Shown piece after piece: positions 14,913-21,581 of a DNA stretch of 21,615 nt. Source of the DNA: W11650 sp963545585. GTDB lineage: Bacteria; Bacillota; Clostridia; Lachnospirales; Vallitaleaceae. Below the pieces are notes generated by a model, which did no database searches, was not told the origin of the DNA, and was given only the letters and a program-made list of their open reading frames with translations. The stretch is from the NCBI GenBank assembly GCA_963545585.1, contig CAUUKX010000030.1:1-21615 (forward strand), read 5' to 3'. Position 1 is the first letter of the stretch; the number at the start of each line of letters is the position of its first letter. The translations under genes and the position numbers were made by a program.

Positions 14913-15653
14913 AATATCTTCTCCTTTCAGTATATCTACAATACTTTCTTCCCAATCGTTTCGATGAACATTATCAATGAACAAGGCCATTCGCTGAAAA
15001 ATTTCCAACAATACTTCTTCGTCTTTAATAATCGAAAACGACTCAATCAGTTCCTTAGCCAATTTCTTTTTATCCGGTTCATAAACGGAGCGAATGACTT
15101 GCAAATAATGGCGCAGATAAATATTATCCGGCAGTTTATCCAACTTGTTTTCCAGAGAAAAATCAAAAAACAAGCTTTGATACAGCGGCAAGTAAGGCCG
15201 CCACTCGGCCGGAACATCCTTAAAATAAGTATCTATCTGCGGATATTCCCATTTTAGCCGTCCTTCATAAAAAACAATCGGCAGAATCGGTTTTAAGGTT
15301 TCTTTCTTATTTAGCTGGCTCTCCCAGATGGAAATTAAATACTTTAACACCTGAAACGGTGTCCGGCTGTCGGCATAGCTTTTATGCTCCATTAACACCA
15401 GCACATAAATATCATCGTTTGCAGAGCCATCGGAAGAATTGACCCGAAAGAGCAGGTCGGATTCTTGCATTTGCAGGCGCTTGCTGATGGTTTGCGGATT
15501 GATTTCTTCAACTTTCTCTAAATTTAAGTTTTCTTTTAAATGCTCAGGTAGATAAGTCTTTAAAAAAGCCTCTTTTACGCCGGGGTCGGCCATGGAGGAT
15601 TTAAAAAATTTATCATGCGCTTGATATACGGATGCTTTCTTTTCTTTGGCCAT
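14700..15653 (-). CDS. Rpn-family recombination-promoting nuclease / transposase_31 (PD-(D/E)XK)
   Basis: A 317-residue Rpn/YhgA-like protein. The N-terminus has HDKFFKSSM (13-21). The nuclease core shows ESDLLFRV (D66) and VLMEHKS with E89 and K91, the PD-(D/E)XK pattern, followed by FQVLKYLISIWE. The C-terminal third is helical and ends in a run of Gly-Arg-Glu-Glu-Gly units (about 259-290) and a short degron-like tail. Rpn proteins cut DNA and some act in phage defence. The ribosome site AAAGGGA lies 8 bases before the start. It is transcribed against legF and away from flaG, so it interrupts the flagellar locus as a separate transcription unit, likely acquired. It is intact, with no terminal repeats seen. 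Confidence 0.9.
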   Translation of the reverse strand: MAKEKKASVYQAHDKFFKSSMADPGVKEAFLKTYLPEHLKENLNLEKVEEINPQTISKRLQMQESDLLFRVNSSDGSANDDIYVLVLMEHKSYADSRTPFQVLKYLISIWESQLNKKETLKPILPIVFYEGRLKWEYPQIDTYFKDVPAEWRPYLPLYQSLFFDFSLENKLDKLPDNIYLRHYLQVIRSVYEPDKKKLAKELIESFSIIKDEEVLLEIFQRMALFIDNVHRNDWEESIVDILKGEDIMPITMEQWIDELKEKGRKEGIEEGREEGREKGREEGREEGRNSEKQSIAKKMKTMGFTLDDIQKVTGLML

Positions 15654-15751
15654 AGCAAAATCCCTTTCTACATCTTTATTTTAAGGTTTTTTACTGGTTT
15701 TGTCAATTAAGATTTTACGGATAGAAATTCATAAGTGTGAGGAAAATAAGT

Positions 15752-15778
15752 TAAGATTTTTCAGCCGGCGGCCGATAA
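15752..15778 (+). promoter_or_regulatory. Sigma-28/sigma-D promoter of flaG-fliD
   Basis: TAAG (15752-15755), 15 bases, GCCGATAA (15771-15778): the -10 box is a perfect match to the flagellar sigma consensus and the -35 core differs by one base. Transcription would begin near 15785, giving a leader of about 50 bases. The unit would cover flaG, fliD and the coiled-coil gene. Confidence 0.85.
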
Positions 15779-15788
15779 TAATATAGAC

Positions 15789-15805
15789 GCTCAACAAGGA
15801 CGAGC
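15789..15805 (+). promoter_or_regulatory. Candidate CsrA-binding hairpin in the flaG leader
   Basis: GCTC (15789-15792) and GAGC (15802-15805) enclose the loop AACAAGGAC, which contains ACAAGGA, a full match to the ACARGGA core of CsrA sites. It lies about 5 bases after the predicted transcript start and 18 bases before the flaG ribosome site. In Bacillus, CsrA with FliW controls flagellin translation through such leader sites. Confidence 0.45.
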
Positions 15806-15833
15806 AAGCAACAATATCCAAGGAGGAAAAATT

Positions 15834-16232
15834 ATGAGAATTGAAGGAAGTACGGAAGCGTTTGCGCTACCAAAAATCGCTTCCAGCGTTCAGACGGAAG
15901 CTGCGGCAGCGACAGACAGGCGTGTTTCGGCGGAACCCTCATCGGTTGAAAAGATGAAGGTAGAGCATGAGAAAGCAGCTCAAACCCAAGAAGTTCGCCG
16001 GGAAATGTCGGAGGATGAAATTTTTAAGCAGGTCAAGGATGCCAATCAAAAATTGAAGACCTATGACCGGCGGTTGGAGTTTTCGATTCACGATGTGACC
16101 AAGAAAATCATGGTCAAGGTGATTAACACCAACGACGACAGTGTAATCAGGGAAATACCATCAGAGAAGGCTTTGGACATGTTAGCCTATGTTTGGAAGC
16201 TGACGGGTATTTTACTGGACGAGAAGAGATAG
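15834..16232 (+). CDS. flaG: FlaG family flagellar protein
   Basis: A 132-residue FlaG-family protein. The first ~55 residues are low-complexity and polar; the conserved FlaG domain follows (about 58-130), with DANQKLKTYDRRLEFSIHD, the KIMVKVINTNDDSVIREIP strand pair and an amphipathic C-terminal helix. FlaG proteins influence filament length and are usually encoded next to fliD, as here. The ribosome site AAGGAGGAAAAATT precedes the ATG. It is the first gene of a sigma-28-type operon. Confidence 0.92.
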   Translation: MRIEGSTEAFALPKIASSVQTEAAAATDRRVSAEPSSVEKMKVEHEKAAQTQEVRREMSEDEIFKQVKDANQKLKTYDRRLEFSIHDVTKKIMVKVINTNDDSVIREIPSEKALDMLAYVWKLTGILLDEKR

Positions 16233-16242
16233 GAGGAAAGCA

Positions 16243-17748
16243 ATGGCAGTATCAAGAATGACGCTGGGAGGATTGGCCTCCGGCATGGATACCGACAGCA
16301 TGATTGAAAAGCTGATGGAAGCCCATCGCTACAAGGTAAACCGCTACAAAAAAAGAAATATCAGCAATGATTACCGGCGGGAAGAATGGAAAAAGATGAA
16401 TTCTAAGATATATTCCTTTTTTAGTAAGGAATTGACGACAATGCGGCTGAAAGGCAAGCTGGCTAAGAATAAGACCAGCAGTTCCAATGCGTCCGTAGCC
16501 GATGCCGATGCTTCGGCAAACGCCCCCAAAGGAACGCATGAACTGGATGTCTTGCAGTTGGCGAAAACGGCAGCAACGGCCAGCGGCGCACTGAAGACGA
16601 CGGCCAATCAGCCAATTACCGGTTCAACCAAGCTAAGCGAGATGGGGATAGCAACAGGTGAGCAGCTGAATGTTACGTATAAAGATAAAAACGGCGTGGC
16701 GCAGACGGTAACAGTAACAGCCGATGCAAACGATACAGTTAGCAGCTTTGCCGAGAAGATTAAGCAGGCGACTAAGGGCAAAATTGATATGGACGCCAAT
16801 GCTGATATTAAAAATGGCCGGTTGTTCCTGTCAACGAAAAACAGCGGAGAAAAGCAGTCGTTTACATTAAGCGGCACAGTTGCGGCTAAGTTTGGCTTTA
16901 CAAGTGATGAAGTCAAAGGGCAGGACGCCAAGTACCGCTATAACGGTATGGAATTTACCAGTGAAAGCAATTCGGTTGAGTTTAACGGCATAAAAGCCAC
17001 CTTAAAGTCGGTCGGTCAGACGACCATATCGGTTAGCAGGGATACAGAGGCAGCGTACAAGCAGATTATTGACTTTTTCAAGAAGTATAATGCCTTAGTG
17101 AAAGAAATGCAGGATAAGGTCAATATCGGCGTTCCCAGAAGCCAAAGAGATATGCAGCCTTTGCTGGACGAAGAAAGGAAAGGTATGTCAGAGGCCAACG
17201 CCAAAAAATGGGAAGAAACTCTGCGCGGTCGAATCTTTAAAGGGGATAAAAACCTGAAAGAAATCTTAAACGATATGCGGACGTCCTTTACCACGATGAC
17301 GAATGGCAATGGCAAGTATAACGCCCTCAGCAGTTTGGGCATCTCTACCGGAAACCATAAACTGGGAACGGGCTCGCTGATGTTTGTGGACGGCGACAGT
17401 GAATTAGGCGGCAAGCGGGCGGATATGCCGAATAAGCTGAAAAAGGCGCTGGAAGAAGACCCGGAGGCGGTAGAAGAGCTGTTGACCAAAATAGCACAGG
17501 ATTTGAGCGATAAGCTGTCGAATAAGATGAAGTCGACTACCCTGCGCAGTTACATGAGTTTTTACGATGATAAGGCTCTTCAGGAAGAGCACCGGCAGCT
17601 GGAAAGAAGAATCCATACCATGGAAGATAAGCTGCTTGCCATTGAAGAAAAATACCGCAGACAGTTTGTGGCGATGGAAAAAGCACTGGCTAAGTCCAAC
17701 AGCACGTCCAACTGGCTGACTCAGCAGATGGGTGGCGGCCGGCGGTAG
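16243..17748 (+). CDS. fliD: FliD, flagellar filament cap (hook-associated protein 2)
   Basis: A 501-residue filament cap protein that sits at the tip of the growing filament and folds exported flagellin subunits. The FliD N-terminal domain begins with MTLGGLASGMDTDSMIEKLM (6-25) and includes LDVLQLAKTAATASG. The central part is variable. The FliD C-terminal domain (about 235-490) ends in a long coiled coil (EEHRQLERRIHTMEDKLLAI) and the typical FVAMEKALAKSNSTSNWLTQQ segment. It starts 10 bases after flaG with AGGAGG. No fliS gene follows it in this window, which is unusual for the usual fliD-fliS order. Confidence 0.95.
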   Translation: MAVSRMTLGGLASGMDTDSMIEKLMEAHRYKVNRYKKRNISNDYRREEWKKMNSKIYSFFSKELTTMRLKGKLAKNKTSSSNASVADADASANAPKGTHELDVLQLAKTAATASGALKTTANQPITGSTKLSEMGIATGEQLNVTYKDKNGVAQTVTVTADANDTVSSFAEKIKQATKGKIDMDANADIKNGRLFLSTKNSGEKQSFTLSGTVAAKFGFTSDEVKGQDAKYRYNGMEFTSESNSVEFNGIKATLKSVGQTTISVSRDTEAAYKQIIDFFKKYNALVKEMQDKVNIGVPRSQRDMQPLLDEERKGMSEANAKKWEETLRGRIFKGDKNLKEILNDMRTSFTTMTNGNGKYNALSSLGISTGNHKLGTGSLMFVDGDSELGGKRADMPNKLKKALEEDPEAVEELLTKIAQDLSDKLSNKMKSTTLRSYMSFYDDKALQEEHRQLERRIHTMEDKLLAIEEKYRRQFVAMEKALAKSNSTSNWLTQQMGGGRR

Positions 17749-17836
17749 TGTAAAGACGAAAGAGTAAGCGTCGCTCGGCTGGAAGATGAAGGCGGACAGG
17801 CGAAGCTGGTTTATAAAACCGCAGGAGGAAAGAAAC

Positions 17837-18298
17837 ATGGATAACTGGGAAAGACTTTTTAAACTGCTGGCGGAAGAAGCAGCTTTGTGGCGGGAAAGCC
17901 AAAACCAAACCGAGCGGCAGTTGGCGGCTTGGCAGGCAAAAGAAATAACAGCTGAGGAAGCGGAAAACTATCTGAACGGGCAGGAACGCTTACAGGTATT
18001 GCTCCTACAGAAGCAGGCGGAGATTGAGCAGCTTCAGACGGAGATGGATGCGGCGGCGGAAAAGCCTTCGGCTGAACGGCAGGCAGAGATAGAAAGGGCA
18101 GTGCAGGACAGGGCGGAGCTGCAAAAATTGCAGGCCAAACTGATAGCCCAAAATCAAAAGTTACAGGCCGAACTGCGTAACTTTGGAGAAAAACAGCGGA
18201 ATTTGATTCGGGAAAGCCGAAGCCGACAGGCGGTGCAGCAAACGTATCAAACGATTCCTCTGGCGGCGGAGTCAGCCTTACTGGATCAAAAAAAATAA
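17837..18298 (+). CDS. Coiled-coil protein, putative flagellar export chaperone (FliT/FlgN-like)
   Basis: A 153-residue, highly charged, Gln/Glu-rich helical protein with heptad-like coiled coils (about 50-125), no membrane segment, and no certain family motif. Position directly after fliD and before flagellin is where FliT or FlgN-type chaperones are often encoded, and size and helicity fit. ATG 17837 is chosen because GGAGGAAAG precedes it by 6 bases; an upstream in-frame ATG at 17786 has no such site. It could equally be an unrelated helical protein. The flagellin promoter lies immediately downstream. Confidence 0.65.
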   Translation: MDNWERLFKLLAEEAALWRESQNQTERQLAAWQAKEITAEEAENYLNGQERLQVLLLQKQAEIEQLQTEMDAAAEKPSAERQAEIERAVQDRAELQKLQAKLIAQNQKLQAELRNFGEKQRNLIRESRSRQAVQQTYQTIPLAAESALLDQKK

Positions 18299-18313
18299 TT
18301 TTGTGAAAGAGGG

Positions 18314-18340
18314 TTAAGCTTTGACCGAAACAACCGATAA
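18314..18340 (+). promoter_or_regulatory. Sigma-28/sigma-D promoter of flagellin 1
   Basis: TTAA (18314-18317), 15 bases, ACCGATAA (18333-18340), or TAAG with 14 bases. The -10 box matches 7 of 8 consensus bases. A leader of about 80 bases follows. Confidence 0.7.
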
Positions 18341-18383
18341 ATAGTATTGTAAGGGCTTAGGAAACCAAGAGCCAATTTGATAG

Positions 18384-18398
18384 GCGACAGGAAGTCGC
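18384..18398 (+). promoter_or_regulatory. Candidate CsrA-binding hairpin, flagellin 1 leader
   Basis: GCGAC-AGGAA-GTCGC: a 5-bp stem closed by C-G with GGA in the loop, 16 bases before the ribosome site AAGGAGGAAG (18415-18424). The context ACAGGAAGT resembles the CsrA consensus ACARGGATGT with one base missing. The ribosome site also contains GGA and could be the second contact. Confidence 0.5.
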
Positions 18399-18429
18399 AG
18401 CACATTTTAAATCCAAGGAGGAAGAAACA

Positions 18430-19248
18430 ATGAGAATTAATGCAAACATTATGGCAATCAACAGCCACAGACAATTAGGAACCTTAAACAGTCAGCAGGG
18501 GAAATCAACTGAGAAATTATCCTCTGGTTACCGGGTCAACCGGGCAGCCGATGATGCGGCCGGCTTAGCAATTTCCGAGAAGATGCGGGCACAGATCCGC
18601 GGTATGAATCAGGCTTCGCGTAATGCTCAGGACGGTATCTCGGTGGTACAGACGGCCGAAGGCGCAATGGATGAAATCCATGCTATGCTGCAGAGAATGA
18701 AGGAATTGTCAGTGCAGGCTGCTAACGATTCCAATCAGGACAAAGACCGGGAGTTAATCCAAAAAGAAGTGGATGAATTACTTACTGAAATCAATGCGAT
18801 TTCTGAAAAGACTCAGTTCAATAAAATGAAGTTGTTGAATGGTAGCTTTGAAGAGAAGGATTTCCAGGTAGGCGCCAATAATAGTGAGAAGGAAAGAATC
18901 CGAATCACTATTACCTCAGTTAAAGCAAGCGGTTTGGGTATCAGCGGCATGACTGTAAAGACCAAAGCAAGCGCTCAGAAAACAATGAGTAAGGTTGAAG
19001 ATGCAATCGTTAAGTTAGCAGAAAAACGTGCGACTTTAGGTGCCATCCAGAACCGTTTGGAACACACCATCCGGAACTTGGACAACTCGGCTGAGAACCT
19101 GACGGCTTCCGAATCCCGGATTCGTCATACCGATATGGCCAAGGAAATGATGGAGTTCACCAGAGTTAATATCTTGACTCAGGCAGCTCAATCGATGTTA
19201 GCGCAGGCTAACCAACTGCCGCAGGGCGTATTGCAGCTGCTGAGATAA
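18430..19248 (+). CDS. Flagellin 1
   Basis: A 272-residue flagellin, the filament subunit exported by the flagellar type III apparatus. The N-terminal D0/D1 region (1-140) begins MRINANIMAINSHRQLGTLN and includes LSSGYRVNRAADDAAGLAIS. The C-terminal D1/D0 region (about 205-272) ends with NILTQAAQSMLAQANQLPQG and VLQLLR. Only a short central segment separates them, so there are no D2/D3 outer domains. The central part (about 131-200) differs from flagellins 2 and 3 and is rich in Ser, Thr and Lys (TITSVKASGLG), offering sites for Maf-type O-glycosylation. Ribosome site AAGGAGGAAG. It has its own sigma-28-like promoter and leader hairpin. Confidence 0.97.
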   Translation: MRINANIMAINSHRQLGTLNSQQGKSTEKLSSGYRVNRAADDAAGLAISEKMRAQIRGMNQASRNAQDGISVVQTAEGAMDEIHAMLQRMKELSVQAANDSNQDKDRELIQKEVDELLTEINAISEKTQFNKMKLLNGSFEEKDFQVGANNSEKERIRITITSVKASGLGISGMTVKTKASAQKTMSKVEDAIVKLAEKRATLGAIQNRLEHTIRNLDNSAENLTASESRIRHTDMAKEMMEFTRVNILTQAAQSMLAQANQLPQGVLQLLR

Positions 19249-19287
19249 TGTAGCGGTTGGCAATAAGTAGAAAATAAGAGAAAAAGA

Positions 19288-19329
19288 CTCGGCTTTCCCT
19301 GCCACCATAATAGTGGCGGGAAGGCTGAG
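19288..19329 (+). other. Conserved 3' hairpin after flagellin 1, no T-run
   Basis: CTCGGCTTTCCC-T-GCCAC pairs with GTGGCGGGAAGGCTGAG around loop CATAATA: 17 pairs with two wobbles and one bulged T. No T-run follows on the plus strand. The minus-strand reading is followed by TCTTTTTCTC, so it would terminate antisense transcription. A covarying copy occurs at 20327-20368. It probably stabilises or partly terminates flagellin mRNA. Confidence 0.6.
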
Positions 19330-19343
19330 AGCAGAAAAAAGGC

Positions 19344-19368
19344 TAAAGATGTAAAAAAGCGCCGATAA
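19344..19368 (+). promoter_or_regulatory. Sigma-28-like promoter of flagellin 2, short spacer
   Basis: TAAAGATG (-35 core TAAA at 19344-19347) and a perfect GCCGATAA (19361-19368) are separated by 13 rather than 15 bases. Both boxes are better than those of flagellin 1 but the spacing is off. Confidence 0.6.
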
Positions 19369-19422
19369 TCATATAACGGTGCTGAATTAGCCGAAAAACA
19401 AAATATCAAGTATCAAACATTG

Positions 19423-19437
19423 GCGACAGGAAGTTGC
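19423..19437 (+). promoter_or_regulatory. Candidate CsrA-binding hairpin, flagellin 2 leader
   Basis: GCGAC-AGGAA-GTTGC: the same hairpin as in flagellin 1 with one G-U pair replacing G-C; the GGA loop is unchanged. Confidence 0.48.
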
Positions 19438-19468
19438 GGCACATTTTCAATCCAAGGAGGAAGAAACA

Positions 19469-20287
19469 ATGAGAATTAATGCAAATATCATGGCAATCAA
19501 CAGCCACAGACAATTAGGAACCTTAAACAGCCAGCAAGGGAAATCAACTGAGAAATTATCCTCTGGTTACCGGGTCAACCGGGCAGCCGATGATGCGGCC
19601 GGCTTAGCAATTTCCGAGAAGATGCGGGCACAGATCCGCGGTATGAATCAGGCTTCGCGTAACGCTCAGGACGGTATCTCGGTGGTACAGACGGCAGAAG
19701 GCGCCATGGATGAAATCCATGCTATGCTGCAAAGAATGAAGGAATTGTCAGTGCAGGCTGCTAACGATTCCAATCAGGATGCGGATCGGGCCTTGATTCA
19801 AAAAGAAGTGGATGAATTACTTACTGAAATTAATGCAATTTCTGAGAAGACTCAGTTCAATAAGATGAAATTATTGGATGGTAAGTTTTCCAAGAAAGAT
19901 TTCCAAGTAGGTGCTAACAATAGCTCCAAGGAAAGAATTCAAATTACAATTGCGGCAGTTAATGCCAGTGGTCTAGGTGTCAGAAACTTGAAAGTATCTG
20001 CTAAAAGTAAAGCACAGTCGGCAATGGCATTGATAGAAAGTGGTATTGTTACTTTAGCTGGACATCGTGCGACCTTAGGTGCTATCCAGAACCGTTTGGA
20101 ACACACCATTCGGAACTTGGACAACTCGGCTGAAAACCTGACGGCTTCCGAATCCCGGATTCGTCATACCGATATGGCCAAGGAAATGATGGAGTTCACC
20201 AGAGTTAATATCTTGACTCAGGCGGCTCAATCGATGTTGGCGCAGGCCAATCAATTGCCGCAGGGCGTATTGCAGCTGCTGAGATAA
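19469..20287 (+). CDS. Flagellin 2
   Basis: A 272-residue flagellin, nearly identical to flagellin 1 outside residues of about 104-200. It carries NQDADRALIQ where copies 1 and 3 have NQDKDRELIQ, and its central segment (KFSKKDFQ, ITIAAVNASGLGVRNLKVSA, AGHRATLG) is shared with flagellin 3. It keeps the full D0/D1 N- and C-terminal regions and lacks outer domains. Ribosome site AAGGAGGAAG at the same spacing. The central part is more AT-rich in codon choice than the conserved ends. It is likely glycosylated on central Ser residues by the Maf system; this is inference. Confidence 0.97.
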   Translation: MRINANIMAINSHRQLGTLNSQQGKSTEKLSSGYRVNRAADDAAGLAISEKMRAQIRGMNQASRNAQDGISVVQTAEGAMDEIHAMLQRMKELSVQAANDSNQDADRALIQKEVDELLTEINAISEKTQFNKMKLLDGKFSKKDFQVGANNSSKERIQITIAAVNASGLGVRNLKVSAKSKAQSAMALIESGIVTLAGHRATLGAIQNRLEHTIRNLDNSAENLTASESRIRHTDMAKEMMEFTRVNILTQAAQSMLAQANQLPQGVLQLLR

Positions 20288-20326
20288 TGTAGCGGCTGGC
20301 AATAAGTAGAAAATAAAAGAAAAAGA

Positions 20327-20368
20327 CTTAGCTTTCCCTGCTGCCATAATAGCGGCGGGAAGGCTGAG
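20327..20368 (+). other. Conserved 3' hairpin after flagellin 2, covarying with the first
   Basis: Same fold as 19288-19329. The upper stem is GCTGC/GCGGC instead of GCCAC/GTGGC, so an A-T pair is replaced by G-C and a C-G pair by a wobble. At the base, G-T becomes A-T. The loop CATAATA and bulged T are identical. Confidence 0.6.
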
Positions 20369-20382
20369 AACAGAAAAAAGGC

Positions 20383-20408
20383 TAAAGCTTTTAAACAAAC
20401 GCCGGCAA
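20383..20408 (+). promoter_or_regulatory. Degenerate sigma-28 promoter of flagellin 3
   Basis: TAAA (20383-20386), 14 bases, GCCGGCAA (20401-20408). The -10 box has two changes from GCCGATAA compared with the intact box of flagellin 2. TATAAT appears at 20412-20417 (TATAAC in the flagellin 2 copy), with a poor -35 17 bases upstream, so a switch toward the housekeeping sigma factor is possible but unproven. Confidence 0.4.
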
Positions 20409-20457
20409 TCATATAATGGTGCTGAATTAGCCGAAAAACAAAATATCAAGTATCATG

Positions 20458-20472
20458 GCGAAAGGAAGTCGC
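20458..20472 (+). promoter_or_regulatory. Candidate CsrA-binding hairpin, flagellin 3 leader (shortened stem)
   Basis: GCGA (20458-20461) pairs with TCGC (20469-20472) around AAGGAAG. The closing C-G pair of copies 1 and 2 is lost (C to A), but GGA remains in the loop. Confidence 0.42.
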
Positions 20473-20503
20473 AGCACATTTTCAACCCAAGGAGGAAGAA
20501 ACA

Positions 20504-21322
20504 ATGAGAATTAATGCAAATATCATGGCAATCAACAGCCACAGACAATTAGGAACCTTAAACAGCCAGCAAGGGAAATCAACTGAGAAATTATCCTCTG
20601 GTTACCGGGTCAACCGGGCAGCCGATGATGCGGCCGGCTTAGCAATTTCCGAGAAGATGCGGGCACAGATCCGCGGTATGAATCAGGCTTCGCGTAATGC
20701 TCAGGACGGTATCTCGGTGGTACAGACGGCCGAAGGCGCAATGGATGAAATCCATGCTATGCTGCAGAGAATGAAGGAATTGTCAGTGCAGGCTGCTAAC
20801 GATTCCAATCAGGACAAAGACCGGGAGTTAATCCAAAAAGAAGTGGATGAATTACTTACTGAAATCAATGCAATTTCCGAAAAAACTCAGTTTAATAAGA
20901 TGAAATTATTGGATGGTGGTTTTTCCAAGAAAGATTTCCAAGTAGGTGCTAACAATAGCTCCAAGGAAAGAATTCAAATTACAATTGCGGCAGTTAATGC
21001 CAGTGGTCTAGGTGTCAGAAACTTGAAAGTATCTGCTAAAAGTAAAGCACAGTCGGCAATGGCATTGATAGAAAGTGGTATTGTTACTTTAGCTGGACAT
21101 CGTGCGACCTTAGGTGCTATCCAGAACCGTTTGGAACACACCATTCGGAACTTGGACAACTCGGCTGAAAACCTGACGGCTTCCGAATCCCGGATTCGTC
21201 ATACCGATATGGCCAAGGAAATGATGGAGTTCACCAGAGTTAATATCTTGACTCAGGCTGCTCAATCGATGCTGGCGCAGGCCAATCAACTGCCACAAGG
21301 CGTATTGCAGCTGCTCAGATAA
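20504..21322 (+). CDS. Flagellin 3 (mosaic of copies 1 and 2)
   Basis: A 272-residue flagellin with intact D0/D1 ends and no outer domain. At the DNA level it follows copy 2 at the 5' end, copy 1 at every distinguishing site from 20698 to 20866 (including NQDKDRELIQ), then copy 2 again through the central segment (ITIAAVNASGLGVRNLKVSA). It differs from flagellin 2 in protein sequence only at NQDKDREL and a Lys-to-Gly change (DGGF for DGKF). The 3' end and downstream DNA diverge (CTCAGATAATTGCAGC), ending the repeat. A terminator follows. Ribosome site AAGGAGGAAG. Confidence 0.97.
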   Translation: MRINANIMAINSHRQLGTLNSQQGKSTEKLSSGYRVNRAADDAAGLAISEKMRAQIRGMNQASRNAQDGISVVQTAEGAMDEIHAMLQRMKELSVQAANDSNQDKDRELIQKEVDELLTEINAISEKTQFNKMKLLDGGFSKKDFQVGANNSSKERIQITIAAVNASGLGVRNLKVSAKSKAQSAMALIESGIVTLAGHRATLGAIQNRLEHTIRNLDNSAENLTASESRIRHTDMAKEMMEFTRVNILTQAAQSMLAQANQLPQGVLQLLR

Positions 21323-21373
21323 TTGCAGCTTGCCAAGAGCCTGCTGGTATCTGGCTGAAAATTGAAAAACAAG

Positions 21374-21405
21374 AAAAGCTCGGCAAAATGCCGGGCTTTT
21401 ATATT
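21374..21405 (+). terminator. Rho-independent terminator of the flagellin block
   Basis: AAAAGCTCGGCA (21374-21385), loop AAA, TGCCGGGCTTTT (21389-21400): a 12-bp stem with one G-T pair running into TTTTATATTCTT. It ends the tandem flagellin transcripts. Confidence 0.9.
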
Positions 21406-21409
21406 CTTG

Positions 21410-21581
21410 CATAGCTAACCTCCGTATCGTTTGGTTTTGAGCAACAAAATTATACCATAGATTAGCTATGTTTTTCTTTTTATTTTTCCTTCCCTATCTA
21501 ATGATTCTTCCTCTCCAAAAAGCGGACACTTTATTTTACCATTTACGTTTGCAATTTCTAGCTAAAGTGTAAAGGTAAAAT
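21410..21581. other. AT-rich right-edge region with two dyads
   Basis: CATAGCTAA (21410-21418) and TTAGCTATG (21462-21470) are inverted with a 43-base gap, followed by a T-rich run that would end transcription. Further on, ATTTTACCATTTAC (21533-21546) and GTAAAGGTAAAAT (21569-21581) are inverted with one bulge, loosely similar in base content to the dyads at the left edge. No gene is seen from 21323 to the end of the window. Confidence 0.5.

Larger units (their letters stand above)
18383..21322 (+). repeat. Threefold tandem repeat carrying the flagellin genes
   Basis: The flagellin start codons lie 1039 and 1035 bases apart, and homology covers the coding regions and the leader from the small hairpin on. 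The gene 1-2 and gene 2-3 intergenic regions are also homologous to each other. Sequence before gene 1 and after gene 3 is unrelated to these spacers. This marks two successive unit duplications with later exchange between copies. Confidence 0.9.

Noticed and set aside
14728..15257. Plus-strand frames opposite rpn, including a Ser/Pro-rich one
   Set aside because: These are antisense readings of the Gly-Arg-Glu tract and the nuclease gene; the minus-strand gene has clear family motifs.
14700..15653. Rpn gene as part of an intact insertion sequence
   Set aside because: No terminal inverted repeats or target duplications could be seen around it; Rpn proteins are often called transposases but commonly stand alone.
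18430..21322. Phase-variable invertible flagellin system
   Set aside because: All three flagellins have the same orientation and no inverted repeats or recombinase gene flank them; direct-repeat conversion explains the pattern.
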